A DNA stretch of 45,422 bases from Deltaproteobacteria bacterium (GCA_019310425.1 JAFDEI010000018.1:1-45422); one strand, 5' to 3'. Numbered from the stretch's first letter, positions 16,528 to 25,771 are shown. Notes: a model not told the origin generated them from the sequence alone. Numbers and translations are program-made.

Positions 16528-18516
16528 TCATTGGACCTCCGGATTCGACGGTGGCACTGCGGGTGGCGCGTCCGTGGGCTCGGCGCGGCGGATGACCGCG
16601 AGCAGCTCCGCACCGTACTTTTCGGCCTTCGCGGGTCCGATCCCGTGCGCGAATTGGAGCTCGGCGGGCGAACGCGGACGAAGCCTCGCGAGGTCGCGCA
16701 GGCTGCGGTCGCTCGCAACGACATACGGCGGTACGCCCTCACGGTGTGCAACCTCACGGCGGTAACCCCGCAAAGCCTCGAAGACCCCGGCTGCGGCTGC
16801 GTCGAGTTCGTCGGAGGGCACGGAATCCGCGCTGCGCCGCGTGCGCGGATCGCCTGCTCCGGCGTGTAGCGGCGCCCGTCGATCCGATGGCAGCAACAGG
16901 CGGGCGGGGCGTGTGCCGCGCATGACCGCGGTACCGTCCTCCGTGAGCACCACCACCGGGCGATCGCCGCCGCTGAAGTCGACCCAGCCGGCGGTGACAC
17001 AGCGGCGCAGCAGTCGCAGCAACCAGTCCTCGCTGCGCTCCGCGAGGATGCCGAAGGTCCGAGTCCGGTCGAGGCCGGAATTCACGAGCCGCGGGTCGGG
17101 TTCTCCACGCAGCAGTTTTGCCGCGGCTGCGATTCCGAAGCGTCCGTGGATTCGCGCAACGGCCGACAGTGCTTTGCGGACCACCTCGGTTACGTGCTCG
17201 GGGTCGGCCCGTTCGTTGTCGTCGAGGTCCCGGCAGACGTCGCAGCGGCCGCAACCTTCGAGCGTCTCTTCTTCGTCGCCGAAGTAGCGCAAGATGGCGT
17301 CGTGGCGGCAACTGCCGCCCTCGGCCCAGCGCATCAGTTCGAGGAATACGTTCCATTTGTGCCGGACGGTTTCGAGGTCTACCGAGCGGCCTTCTACGTC
17401 GCTCTCGATCAAGTGCCGTCGCAGCGGCATGTCGCCCGGATTCACGAGCAATAGACCGACCGCGTCGGCGCCGTCGCGCCCGGCGCGGCCGACCTCCTGG
17501 TAGTAGGCTTCGATCGAGCCTGGCGGGCACAGGTGGATTACGGCGCGTACGTCGGCGCGATCGATCCCCATGCCGAATGCGTTGGTCGCGGTGACGACCT
17601 CGGTCTTACCGGCCGCGAACGCGGACTGAACGGCGTCACGAGCGGCGCCCGGGAGCCCCGCGTGGTAGGCCTCAGCGCGCCAGCCTGCGCTCACGAGTCG
17701 CCGCGCTTCCTCCTCGCTGGACTTGCGCGTGGGTGCATAGACGATCGCGGCACCTCGTCGGCCGCCCGGGGCTCCGAGTGTTTCCTCGAGCACCGCATCG
17801 ACATTTCTCTCCCGCTCTCGCTTCGACCTCACTTCGCGGGCCCGCAGCGCGAGGTTCGGGCGCGCAAAACCGCGCAGGATCTGCGGCGTATCGGCGTCGA
17901 GGCCGAGGCGTTCGAGGATCTCGTCGCGCACCACCGGGGTGGCGGTCGCGGTACATGCGAGTGCCCGCGCCCGCGGCAGGTCCTTCAGCATCTCGCCGAT
18001 CTGGAGGTATTCCGGCCGAAAATCGTGACCCCACTGGCTGATGCAATGAGCCTCGTCAACCGCGACGAGTGGGCAATCGAGGTCGGCGAGCAACGATCGG
18101 AAGCCCGGAAACGTCAGCCGCTCTGGCGCGGCGTAGATGAGCTTGTAGGCGCCACGACCGGCTTCGCCCATGCGCCTCCGCAGTTCCGAGGGCTCGAGTG
18201 TCGACGCCAGGTAGCTCGCCGCGATCCCGCGCTCGTTGAGTGCCGTGACCTGATCCTGCATCAGCGAGATCAACGGCGAGATCACGACCGTTGTACCGGC
18301 GAGCAGGCTGCCCGGCAACTGATAGATCAGGCTCTTGCCGCCGCCGGTCGGCGCGACCAGCAACAGGCGGCCGACGTCGAGCAGGCTGCGAACGGCTTCG
18401 AGCTGGCCGGGCCGGAAACGTTCGTAGCCGAGCTTGCGAAGGCCAGCCAGGAGCGCTTCGTCGCTGAGCTTCGTACCATCGGTCGTGGAGTGCGGTTTCT
18501 GCGCGATGCTCGACAT
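16528..18516 (-). CDS. recQ: ATP-dependent DNA helicase RecQ
   Basis: A 662-residue protein of typical RecQ layout. The helicase core has RFRPGQ (Q-motif region), Walker A APTGGGKS (residues 55-62), DEAHCISQWGHDFRPEY (motif II and aromatic loop) and GMGIDRADVRAVIH. A four-Cys zinc site follows (C-RHDAILRYFGDEEE, then CGRCDVC), then a winged-helix (RQC) region, and finally an HRDC domain at the C-terminus (about residues 575-650, with FAHGIGPAKAEKYG). It unwinds DNA 3' to 5' in repair and recombination. The ATG at 18516 is the only sensible start. Confidence 0.95.
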   Translation of the reverse strand: MSSIAQKPHSTTDGTKLSDEALLAGLRKLGYERFRPGQLEAVRSLLDVGRLLLVAPTGGGKSLIYQLPGSLLAGTTVVISPLISLMQDQVTALNERGIAASYLASTLEPSELRRRMGEAGRGAYKLIYAAPERLTFPGFRSLLADLDCPLVAVDEAHCISQWGHDFRPEYLQIGEMLKDLPRARALACTATATPVVRDEILERLGLDADTPQILRGFARPNLALRAREVRSKRERERNVDAVLEETLGAPGGRRGAAIVYAPTRKSSEEEARRLVSAGWRAEAYHAGLPGAARDAVQSAFAAGKTEVVTATNAFGMGIDRADVRAVIHLCPPGSIEAYYQEVGRAGRDGADAVGLLLVNPGDMPLRRHLIESDVEGRSVDLETVRHKWNVFLELMRWAEGGSCRHDAILRYFGDEEETLEGCGRCDVCRDLDDNERADPEHVTEVVRKALSAVARIHGRFGIAAAAKLLRGEPDPRLVNSGLDRTRTFGILAERSEDWLLRLLRRCVTAGWVDFSGGDRPVVVLTEDGTAVMRGTRPARLLLPSDRRAPLHAGAGDPRTRRSADSVPSDELDAAAAGVFEALRGYRREVAHREGVPPYVVASDRSLRDLARLRPRSPAELQFAHGIGPAKAEKYGAELLAVIRRAEPTDAPPAVPPSNPEVQ

Positions 18517-18698
18517 GGGTTCTCGGTCAGCGGGGCCGCAGAGGGTGGGAAGAGCAAGCTAGCACGACCTCGCTGGCGAGTTCCCTAGTTCTGAGCGCTT
18601 CAGGCAGCTATTCATCGTGTCGATCCAAGCAATCGATCGAATGCTGGCGATCTCCGCCCCTCGGCGCGATGCTCCGGCGCGCAAAAGGGGGCGAGCCG

Positions 18699-19886
18699 AT
18701 GCTGAAGGGACACATTCACCCGGATTTCTGGGGCGTCGCGCAGACGTTCTCCAGCATCGTCGAGCGTGCGAATGGCGGCGGCGCAGCGGTCTGCGTCTAT
18801 CACCAGGGCGAACGGGTGGTCGACCTCTGGGGCGGTTTCCGCGACGAGGCGGGCCACCCCTGGGAATCCGACACGCTGGCGTTGTCGTATTCGACCACCA
18901 AGGGGGTCGCGTCGACGTTGCTGCATATTCTCGCGGATCGCGATCTGGTCGACTACGACCAGCCGGTCTCGCGCTACTGGCCGGAATTCGCGCAGGCGGG
19001 AAAGGAGCAGATCACCGTCCGGCAGCTCATGGGCCATCAGGCGGGGCTCTACGACATCCGCAGCATGATCAGTGAGGCGAAGCAGATGCTCGACTGGGGC
19101 GGGATGGTCGATGCGCTTGCCGCCTCGCAGCCCGTCCATACACCTGGGGCCGCGGAGGGTTATCACGGCTTGACCTATGGCTGGCTCGTCGGCGAACTGG
19201 TACAGCGCCTCACCGGCCAGACGTTCGCCGAGGCCCTCGAGAGCGAAATTGCACAGCCGCTCGGACTCGAGGGGCTGTACTGCGGGCTGCCGGAGGATCG
19301 GCTCGACCGGCGTGCCCATCTGATCGATCAGGGAATCCAGCGAGGTGGGCCGGCCCTCGCGCGAGCGAAACGAATCGGAAAGTTCGTGAATCGCGGCTTC
19401 GCATTGGCGCGCATCTCGGTCGACTTGCGCAATCTCGCCGCCGCGTTGCTACCAGCCGGGATGGAGCAACTCGACTTCAATTCCGAAGAGCTGGTTCGCG
19501 CGTCGATTCCGGCTGCAAACGGCATGTTCGACGCGCGTTCGCTCGCGCGCCTGTATGCGTTGCTCGCCAACGGCGGCGAACTCGACGGCGTGCGGCTGCT
19601 GTCCGAACGGACGGTCAACAGAGCCAATACGATCCAGAGTCGCCGCCGCGACCGGGTCGTCCCTTTTCCGATGCACTGGCGGCTCGGCTACCACCGCGCT
19701 CCGGTTGCGAAGCCGCTGCCGAATGCGTTCGGTCACGCGGGGTTCGGCGGTTCGGGTGCGTGGGCGGACCCGGATCGGCGGCTTGCGGTCGCGTTGGTGT
19801 TGAACAGCGGCGTCGGCACGCCGTTCGGCGACCTGCGAATCGTTCGAATCGGAAACGCGGCCGTGCGCTGCGCTGAGCGTCGCTGA
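18699..19886 (+). CDS. Serine hydrolase of the class C beta-lactamase/esterase family
   Basis: A 395-residue protein with the SxxK active-site motif at Ser65-Thr-Thr-Lys68 (ALSYSTTKGV) and the matching Tyr motif in EGYHGLTYGW. There is no clear signal peptide, so it is probably cytoplasmic and more likely an esterase or peptidase than an antibiotic-resistance enzyme. HAGFGGSGAWADPDRRL near the C-terminus fits the third motif region (HxG type). The ATG at 18699 follows a purine-rich site (AAAAGGGGGCGAG); an in-frame ATG 30 bp upstream has none. It is convergent with the helicase gene 20 bp away. Confidence 0.87.
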   Translation: MLKGHIHPDFWGVAQTFSSIVERANGGGAAVCVYHQGERVVDLWGGFRDEAGHPWESDTLALSYSTTKGVASTLLHILADRDLVDYDQPVSRYWPEFAQAGKEQITVRQLMGHQAGLYDIRSMISEAKQMLDWGGMVDALAASQPVHTPGAAEGYHGLTYGWLVGELVQRLTGQTFAEALESEIAQPLGLEGLYCGLPEDRLDRRAHLIDQGIQRGGPALARAKRIGKFVNRGFALARISVDLRNLAAALLPAGMEQLDFNSEELVRASIPAANGMFDARSLARLYALLANGGELDGVRLLSERTVNRANTIQSRRRDRVVPFPMHWRLGYHRAPVAKPLPNAFGHAGFGGSGAWADPDRRLAVALVLNSGVGTPFGDLRIVRIGNAAVRCAERR

Positions 19887-19906
19887 TCGCTGAACACGTT
19901 GGTTGG

Positions 19907-21994
19907 CTACCATGCCATGAGGTCGCGGAGGAGCGGCGACGGTGTCCCGACGCTGGTGAGCCAGAGTTGGTGTACTGCCCGTGTTGCGCCCACGTGAAGC
20001 AGTCGCCGCGCTGCGGGTGTGTCGAGAAAGTTTTCGTGAGTCACATCCACGAGGATCACGTAGTCGAATTCGAGACCCTTTACCTGCTCGATTTCAGTTA
20101 CTTCGATTCCGGGTGCGAAGGTGAATTCCTGATTCACGACGCGGCGAATGCCCGCGAGGTCGGTCGCGCGCAGCCCCGAATAGAAACGCTCGCTGATCGC
20201 AGGCGAAGGAGTGAGTACCGCTACCGATGCCATCGGCTCTTCCTTTACGAGATCTGCGAGCGTATCGGAGAGAAACGCGATGCAGGCTCCCCGATCGGTG
20301 AAGCGGAACAGCTCGACCGGCGGCCCCGAGCGCGTGGTGATCGGCGGTTCGTCGTCCTCGCGCAGGTCGCCCAGCAGTGACAGGGAGAAATCGACGATTT
20401 CGCGTGAGGAACGATAGGCAATGCGTAGCGTTTCGATTTCTGCACCGGGAACCCCGAGTCGGCCGAGAAAGGCGCTCCACGAAGTGAAGCCGCTCTTGGT
20501 TACGACGTGCTGCTGGGTGTCGCCCGCCAGCGTGATGCTGCGATTACGGTCGAGGCAATCGATCAGGACCTGGATCTCGATCGGCGAGAAGTCCTGAACC
20601 TCGTCGATCGCGACGTGGCGGAATCTCAGAGGACGTTTGGCATGGCTGCGAAGCGCCCCGACCCGCAGCTGCCAGGCACGCAACAGCAGCGCATCGTCTT
20701 CGGGATCGAGCTCGGCGTACGCTTCGGGCTCACGCGCGAGGTGGCTGTCGAGCGCTTCGGCAGCGTGGCGATTCGACTCGACGAAACGGCGGATTTCGTC
20801 GTTCGTGACTTCGCCCGGCGCCTCCTCGGCGAAGGTCTGCTCGAGGATCTCACTGTGTGTGAGCACGCTTACCCAGTCATCGACCGCCTGCGGGCCGTTG
20901 GCCGGGCCTGAGACCCGCGCCACCTGGTGTTGGAGCGCGCGACCGAGCGCGGGGTGAAGCTTCAGGCGCTGGGTCAGCTCGGGCGTGTCTTCACGGACTG
21001 CGACGGGAAGCTGCGGGAAATGCCGGCGGCGCTGGTCGGCAGCCCATTCGCCGTAGGTGAGGGTCCGCACGTGTTCGACCCCGAGTGCGGGCAGGACATG
21101 GCTGACGTAGTTCCGCAATGCGGCTGAGAAGACGATGAAGACGGTCTGCGCGGAATCGAAGCCGGGGTCGTGGAACGCGAGATAGGCGATGCGATGGAGA
21201 GCGACGGTGGTCTTGCCCGAGCCCGCGGTCCCGCGGATCGCGAGGAATCCCGTCGACGGGCGAGTGATCAGCTCGAACTGGTCGGGGTCGATCAGGCTGG
21301 TGATCTCGGGCAGGTGCTTGTCGATACGGCGGCGCGCACCCGCGAGGTCGGTGCCCAGGCGGCGTTCTGCACCGTCGTCACCCGCATAGGCGCGCACTGC
21401 GGTTGCCTGACCGCCCGAGAGTTTCGGGCGCTCGCGCTGCACGTGCTGCCAGCCGCTCGTCGCGTCAGGGTCCTTGGTAAAGAACCCCTCGGGCGCCTCG
21501 ACGCGTTCCAGCAGCCCGTCGTGGACCTGGACCGTGCGGCGAGCAATGACTTCACCCGCTCGCAGACGACCGGCGAGGTTCTCCTCATACTCCTCGCCCT
21601 GCCGGTAGCGGTAGAAGATCCGCGAGATCGGTGCATTCCTCCAGTCGACGATTCGCACACCGCCTTCGATACAGGTTGCCCGGCCGAGGCAGAGATCTCG
21701 CTCGTGGCCATCCTCGAGCAACCGCAGGTGGGCGAAGTAGGGTGTGAGGGGATCGACGGTAGGGGCCTCGCGCGATGTTCGAAGCTGGCGGAGCAGCGCC
21801 GACTGGCGGTGCCATTGCTGCGTGAGCGCTCCCACATCCTTGCGATCACTGCCCGAGACGAGCTGGTCGCGGATTCGCTCGAGTTCCTCGACGATCGGCG
21901 CCTCGGATGGGGTCGGGGGACCGGTCAGGCGCTCGAGCAGCCGTGAAACCCGGTTCAGAAGTTCCAGTTCTTCGGAAATGATCGGATGCAGCAA
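19907..21994 (-). CDS. HelD/UvrD-like superfamily 1 helicase
   Basis: About 695 residues if started at the TTG at 21994; there is no in-frame ATG near the real N-terminus, and longer readings run into the divergent MutS-like gene. The N-terminal part is coiled and charged. YRYRQGEEYEENLAGRLRAG belongs to the HelD-type insertion. Walker A is RGTAGSGKTTVALHR, motif II is AIDEVQDFSPIE, motif III is LAGDTQQH, motif IV is RIAYRSSREIV, and motif VI is LLHVGATRAVHQLWL. HelD-type enzymes act on RNA polymerase or DNA; this gene could do either. The upstream gap to the divergent gene is 125 bp. Confidence 0.85.
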   Translation of the reverse strand: MLHPIISEELELLNRVSRLLERLTGPPTPSEAPIVEELERIRDQLVSGSDRKDVGALTQQWHRQSALLRQLRTSREAPTVDPLTPYFAHLRLLEDGHERDLCLGRATCIEGGVRIVDWRNAPISRIFYRYRQGEEYEENLAGRLRAGEVIARRTVQVHDGLLERVEAPEGFFTKDPDATSGWQHVQRERPKLSGGQATAVRAYAGDDGAERRLGTDLAGARRRIDKHLPEITSLIDPDQFELITRPSTGFLAIRGTAGSGKTTVALHRIAYLAFHDPGFDSAQTVFIVFSAALRNYVSHVLPALGVEHVRTLTYGEWAADQRRRHFPQLPVAVREDTPELTQRLKLHPALGRALQHQVARVSGPANGPQAVDDWVSVLTHSEILEQTFAEEAPGEVTNDEIRRFVESNRHAAEALDSHLAREPEAYAELDPEDDALLLRAWQLRVGALRSHAKRPLRFRHVAIDEVQDFSPIEIQVLIDCLDRNRSITLAGDTQQHVVTKSGFTSWSAFLGRLGVPGAEIETLRIAYRSSREIVDFSLSLLGDLREDDEPPITTRSGPPVELFRFTDRGACIAFLSDTLADLVKEEPMASVAVLTPSPAISERFYSGLRATDLAGIRRVVNQEFTFAPGIEVTEIEQVKGLEFDYVILVDVTHENFLDTPAARRLLHVGATRAVHQLWLTSVGTPSPLLRDLMAW

Positions 21995-22119
21995 TGAATT
22001 CTCGCAGTCGCGTGCTGGAGCCGGGGATTCGGACCGGACATTGTTCAGGATGAATGCCTCGGGTGCCAATCGCCGCGTGGGACGGGCGCCCGCGTCAACC
22101 GAATCGGTACATTGGCAGC

Positions 22120-23928
22120 ATGTCTGCAACGAACGGGTGCGGTGCGGAACCGGCCGATGAGTACACGCGGCGACTCGCTTCTCGGCGAAATGCCGCGGAC
22201 GCATGCCACCGCCGCTCCGCGGTCGTGTCGAACGTCCGGCTGGCTGTATTTGCAGCCGGGGTCGCGGTCGCTGCAGCGGTGTTCGGTCCGAAGGTATTGA
22301 GCGAGGCCTGGCTGCTGCCGCCGCTCGTCGTCTTCATCGGGCTGGTCGTGGTTCACGACCGCCTGATTCGGCGCGGGGATCGCGCCGAGCGCGCAGTCGC
22401 GTTCTACGAGGCGGGCGTGGCCCGGCTCGAGGGGCGTTGGATGGGTCGGAGCGAGAGCAGTGGGGAAGCATTCCGGGAGGCTGCGCATCCATATTCCGAG
22501 GACCTGGACCTGTTCGGGCAGGGTTCGCTGTTCGAATTGCTGAGTCTCGCCCGCACGCGCGCGGGCGAATGCACGCTCGCGGCATGGTTGTTGTCGCCGG
22601 CCACGGCCGAAGAAGTGATTGCGCGTCAGCCCGCCGTGGCGGAACTCGCTCCCAAGCTCGACCTGCGGGAGGACCTGTGGCTGATCGGGGCACCGGTCGC
22701 GGCCGGGATGCACCCCGAGGAGCTGCGCCGCTGGGGCGATGCAGAGCCCAGCGCCAGCGGGAAGGGGCTGCGGCTGGTCGCGCCGGTCCTGGCATCGCTG
22801 ACGATCGCCGCGCTGGTCGCATGGTGGACGCTGGGCATCGGGTCCGTGCCGTTTCAGGTCATGCTGGTGATCCAATCCGGATTTGCACTGTCGCTGCGCG
22901 GTCGAGTACGCCAGACGATTCTCGCCGTCGACGCGCCGTGCCGCGATCTCGCGCTGTTTTCAGCGCTGCTCGAGCGGCTCGAGAGTGAAGATTTCGATGC
23001 GCCTCGGCTCCGGTCGTTGCTCGAAGCGCTGGACAGCGGGGAGCATCTCGCGTCCGAACGAATTGCACGATTGCGGCGTTACGTCGACCTGCTGGACGCT
23101 CGGCGCAATCAACTCTTCGTACCGATCGGGGCTCTGCTGTTGTGGTCGACGCAGCTCGCGCTCGCGATCGAGGACTGGCGGATTGCCTGGGGGCCGAAGC
23201 TCGGCGAGTGGCTCGAAGCGGTTGGTGAGATCGAAGCGCTCGCGAGCCTCGCGGGCTTCCATTTCGAGAACCCGACGAGTGTGTTTCCGGAGATCCTGGC
23301 GGAGGGGACCCGATTCGAAGCCATGGCACTCGCGCATCCGCTACTGCCGTCCGAACGTCGCATCGTGAATGATGTCGCACTCGGCGAAGAACTCCAGCTA
23401 CTGGTCGTCAGCGGCTCCAACATGTCCGGCAAGAGCACGCTTCTGCGGACCGTCGGAACGAATGCCGTACTCGCGCTGGCGGGCGGGGCGGTTGTCGCCG
23501 AGCACCTGCGCGTGAGCCGGCTCGCGATCGGCGCCTCGATCCGGATTCAGGATTCGCTGCTGGAGGGAAGTTCCCATTTCTACGCGGAGATTCAGCGGCT
23601 TCGGCAGATCATGGAGCTTGCCGACGGCGAGACGCCGCTGTTGTTCCTGGTCGACGAGATCCTCCATGGAACGAACTCGCACGACCGCGGCGTCGGCGCC
23701 GAGGCGGTTGTTCGCGGCTTCGTCGAACGCGGGGCTCTGGGTCTCGTCACCACACACGATCTCGCACTCGCGCGGGTCGCCGACGCGCTCGCACCACGCG
23801 CCGCGAACGTCCACTTCGAGGATCATCTGGAAGCCGGTGTGATCGCTTTCGACTACCGACTGCGTCCCGGGGTGGTCGAGAAGAGCAATGCGCTCGAGCT
23901 GATGCGCGCGGTCGGGCTCGCGGTCTGA
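22120..23928 (+). CDS. Membrane-embedded MutS-like ATPase
   Basis: A 602-residue protein. The C-terminal third is a MutS ATPase domain: Walker A SGSNMSGKSTLLRTVG, the FYAEIQRL segment, Walker B LFLVDEILHGTNSHDRG and the switch His in LVTTHDLALA. In place of DNA mismatch-recognition domains, the N-terminal part has two transmembrane helices (about residues 45-90), two more near residues 225-265, and a hydrophobic segment near residue 340. Such MutS-related membrane proteins exist in several phyla but have no assigned function. Classical mismatch repair is unlikely, as domains I-II are missing. The chosen start is the ATG at 22120. It is divergent from the helicase, 125 bp apart. Confidence 0.85.
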   Translation: MSATNGCGAEPADEYTRRLASRRNAADACHRRSAVVSNVRLAVFAAGVAVAAAVFGPKVLSEAWLLPPLVVFIGLVVVHDRLIRRGDRAERAVAFYEAGVARLEGRWMGRSESSGEAFREAAHPYSEDLDLFGQGSLFELLSLARTRAGECTLAAWLLSPATAEEVIARQPAVAELAPKLDLREDLWLIGAPVAAGMHPEELRRWGDAEPSASGKGLRLVAPVLASLTIAALVAWWTLGIGSVPFQVMLVIQSGFALSLRGRVRQTILAVDAPCRDLALFSALLERLESEDFDAPRLRSLLEALDSGEHLASERIARLRRYVDLLDARRNQLFVPIGALLLWSTQLALAIEDWRIAWGPKLGEWLEAVGEIEALASLAGFHFENPTSVFPEILAEGTRFEAMALAHPLLPSERRIVNDVALGEELQLLVVSGSNMSGKSTLLRTVGTNAVLALAGGAVVAEHLRVSRLAIGASIRIQDSLLEGSSHFYAEIQRLRQIMELADGETPLLFLVDEILHGTNSHDRGVGAEAVVRGFVERGALGLVTTHDLALARVADALAPRAANVHFEDHLEAGVIAFDYRLRPGVVEKSNALELMRAVGLAV

Positions 23929-23994
23929 GAATGCTCGGCTCGCCGTCGCACCAGCGTCCTCCGCGCGGTCGGCGATTCTCCAAATACGCCACTC

Positions 23995-24029
23995 TGCGGC
24001 CAACGCTTCGGCGTCGTCGCGAAAAACGC
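23995..24029 (-). repeat. Dispersed 35-bp intergenic repeat, copy B
   Basis: Lies between the convergent MutS-like and PPOX genes. It matches copy A (16451-16485) at 27 of 35 positions without gaps by eye, with the same CGCGACGACGC core on the minus strand. No other element is seen in the 23929-24045 gap. Confidence 0.5.
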
Positions 24030-24045
24030 TCCGCGCTTTCCGCTC

Positions 24046-24447
24046 CTAGCCCGATTCCGGGGTTAGTTCGATCTCGATGATCGCTCGTGCGTCGTAACGG
24101 CCGGTCAGGCGCGAGAAGAAATCGGTGAGACGCATCTGCCAGCCGTACTTCCCGTGCAGAGCGTCGTAGGCGGTCGCAATCGATTCGTCATCCTCCACTC
24201 GTTGCGCACGACCTGGAATCCACTCGGCGTGGACCTTCCCGCGCATGTCGCAGGCTGCTACGCGGCATGTGGGATCGTTCTTGAGACGCTTCATCTTGCC
24301 CGCCTTCGCCTCGCTGAAGACGTACAGCTTCCCATTCGCGGGAGCGAACCAAACGGGGGTCTCGACTACTTTGCCGTTGCGGCGCAAGGTCGCGAGGCTG
24401 ATGTACGATTCGCGGGCGAGTCGGGTGGTCGGGTCGGCGGTCATCAT
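24046..24447 (-). CDS. PPOX-class (probable F420-dependent, Rv2061-like) oxidoreductase
   Basis: A 133-residue split-barrel flavin-type protein. The family features are ESYISLATLRRNGKVVETPVW near the N-terminus, then LYVFSEAKAGKMKRLKNDPTC (with VxxxAKxRNL-like spacing) and RVAACDMRGKV. This matches the short PPOX/F420-dependent group typified by mycobacterial Rv2061. F420 or FMN could be the cofactor; the sequence alone does not settle this. The start is the ATG at 24447 (a second ATG is directly behind), preceded by GGAGAG. Confidence 0.78.
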   Translation of the reverse strand: MMTADPTTRLARESYISLATLRRNGKVVETPVWFAPANGKLYVFSEAKAGKMKRLKNDPTCRVAACDMRGKVHAEWIPGRAQRVEDDESIATAYDALHGKYGWQMRLTDFFSRLTGRYDARAIIEIELTPESG

Positions 24448-24752
24448 CGCTCTCCGGATGGTGCTGGCTTTCGGTATAGCTCGAAGATTTGGGCACAAGG
24501 TACGGGATTTGCACGGAATTCCCAGCCGTGGCCATCCGAATTTCGAGGCCTGGAAGAATTGCAGCGCGGTGCTCTCCCGGAGCTGCCATGAGGGGCGCCC
24601 GGCTGCGATTGAAGATTCGCGGAGTCGCTCACGTCTAACAGCGGAGATCTGTTTTCGCCAAGTGAAGAATTTCACAGCGAGGCGGGTTGCAAGGTCATAA
24701 TGTGCGCAGGAAACCGCGATACGGCAGTGAACGAGGATGAGGAGGAGAGGTA
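24448..24752. other. 305-bp divergent intergenic region, no gene
   Basis: This region separates the PPOX gene from the glycine-zipper lipoprotein. It contains no plausible reading frame. Near its right end, TTCACA followed after 19 bp by CATAAT could be a sigma-70-type promoter for the lipoprotein, but the spacing is long. The lipoprotein's ribosome binding site (GAGGAGGAGAGG) closes the region. Confidence 0.5.
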
Positions 24753-25241
24753 ATGCAAGCAGTGTTTTCGGGTGAAGGACGCGGCGCGAAGACGCTCGCG
24801 GCAATGGTTCTGCTGGTCTTCCTGGGCACCGCTTGTGCGAACACGGGCCCGAAGACCGCGATCGGCGGAGCGACTGGCGCGGCGGCCGGTGGCCTGATCG
24901 GCCACGCAGCGGGGGGTGGAACGGCCGGAATCATCGGCGGCGTGCTGCTCGGCGGCCTGCTGGGCGGCGCCATCGGCAACGCGCTCGATCAACGCGACCA
25001 GGAACTCGCCATGCAGGCGGCCCAGAACAGTTTCGAGAACTCCCGGACCGGGACCCAGTCGAGCTGGCAGAACCCCGATTCGGGGAACTCCGGCACCATC
25101 ACGCCGACCCGCACCTACGAGAGCTCGAGCGGCCAGTACTGCCGTGAGTATCAGCAGACCGTGACGGTGGGGGGTGAGAGGCAGGATGCTTACGGCACGG
25201 CTTGTCGACAGTCCGACGGGAGCTGGCAGGTCGTCAACTGA
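24753..25241 (+). CDS. Glycine-zipper outer-membrane-type lipoprotein (17 kDa antigen-like)
   Basis: A 162-residue protein with a lipoprotein signal (FLGTAC at about residue 28). A strongly Gly/Ala-rich double glycine zipper follows (TAIGGATGAAAGGLIGHAAG and GGVLLGGLLGGAIGNALD), then DQRDQELAMQAAQ. A C-terminal domain with two Cys ends in a YCREYQQTVTVGG segment, as in the rickettsial 17 kDa surface antigen/RT0821 family. These proteins sit in the outer membrane; their role is structural or unclear. The ATG follows an excellent ribosome binding site. A perfect 10-bp hairpin follows the stop. Confidence 0.87.
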   Translation: MQAVFSGEGRGAKTLAAMVLLVFLGTACANTGPKTAIGGATGAAAGGLIGHAAGGGTAGIIGGVLLGGLLGGAIGNALDQRDQELAMQAAQNSFENSRTGTQSSWQNPDSGNSGTITPTRTYESSSGQYCREYQQTVTVGGERQDAYGTACRQSDGSWQVVN

Positions 25242-25249
25242 CTCCGTTC

Positions 25250-25283
25250 ACGGGCGGCGAGGCCCCTAAGCCGCGCCGCCCGT
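25250..25283 (+). terminator. Terminator-like hairpin after the glycine-zipper gene
   Basis: A perfect 10-bp inverted repeat, ACGGGCGGCG/CGCCGCCCGT, with a 14-nt loop, starting 9 bp after the stop codon. There is no T-run after the stem, so if it is a terminator it is a weak or non-canonical one. It ends 18 bp before the start of the next lipoprotein gene. Confidence 0.55.
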
Positions 25284-25301
25284 TCGGCCGATGAGTAGGG
25301 G

Positions 25302-25643
25302 GTGAAGATCCTGCTCCTGATGCTCGTGGGCCTTCTCTGTGGTGGTTGTTTCGTGTTCGACGAGATCGATCAGGGAATGGCGATCATGGACAGCCACACG
25401 CCGGACTCCCAGAGAGCCAAGGCAAAGGTCGAGGCCGTGGGTACGGCCGAGAACGCTGACGGCACCCCGAAGAGCGCTCGCGAACGCCTGAACGAGTACT
25501 ATGCGAAGCAGCGCGCGAAGGCGTCTGCATTGGTAAAGACCAGCGCCGAACCAGGGGACAAGCTCGGGCGCTGCCAGATCCGCGGAGCAATCCACTATAC
25601 CCGTCGCTCCGATTGCCAAACCCGTGGCGGCAAATTCCTGTAG
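25302..25643 (+). CDS. Small lipoprotein of unknown function
   Basis: A 113-residue protein starting at the GTG at 25302 (preceded by GGGGG). It has a short signal sequence with lipobox (CGGC). It then has a charged helical region (SARERLNEYYAKQRAKASAL) and a C-terminal part with two Cys (LGRCQIRGAIHYTRRSDCQ). No known domain was recognised. It is on the same strand as the glycine-zipper gene and possibly expressed from it by read-through. Confidence 0.65.
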   Translation: MKILLLMLVGLLCGGCFVFDEIDQGMAIMDSHTPDSQRAKAKVEAVGTAENADGTPKSARERLNEYYAKQRAKASALVKTSAEPGDKLGRCQIRGAIHYTRRSDCQTRGGKFL

Positions 25644-25756
25644 ATTGCGTCTCGAAGGATGCCGCCGGAGAACTCGGACACGCTTCCGGCTCGCGCTGTT
25701 CTAGAAGCCTCTGTAACGCGCGAACCCCGTTGCGCGTGACGATACGGAAGCTCAGG

Positions 25757-25771
25757 CCGCGAAGCGGCCAA
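25757..25771. repeat. Short hairpin repeat GGCCGC-gaa-GCGGCC
   Basis: A 15-bp perfect inverted repeat between the convergent small lipoprotein and phosphotransferase genes. The same 15 bases occur on the minus strand at 16444-16458 beside repeat copy A. It may work as a transcription stop for one or both genes, though no T-run follows. A second inverted repeat (ACGCGC/GCGCGT) lies about 40 bp to its left. Confidence 0.35.

Noticed and set aside
15298-16869. Long open frame on the plus strand opposite the Ada-AlkA gene and the end of recQ
   Set aside because: The minus-strand genes have clear catalytic motifs throughout; the plus-strand translation has no recognisable domain and is a GC-rich antisense shadow.
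17533-18588. Plus-strand open frame of about 350 codons opposite recQ
   Set aside because: Antisense to conserved RecQ motifs, with no known family.
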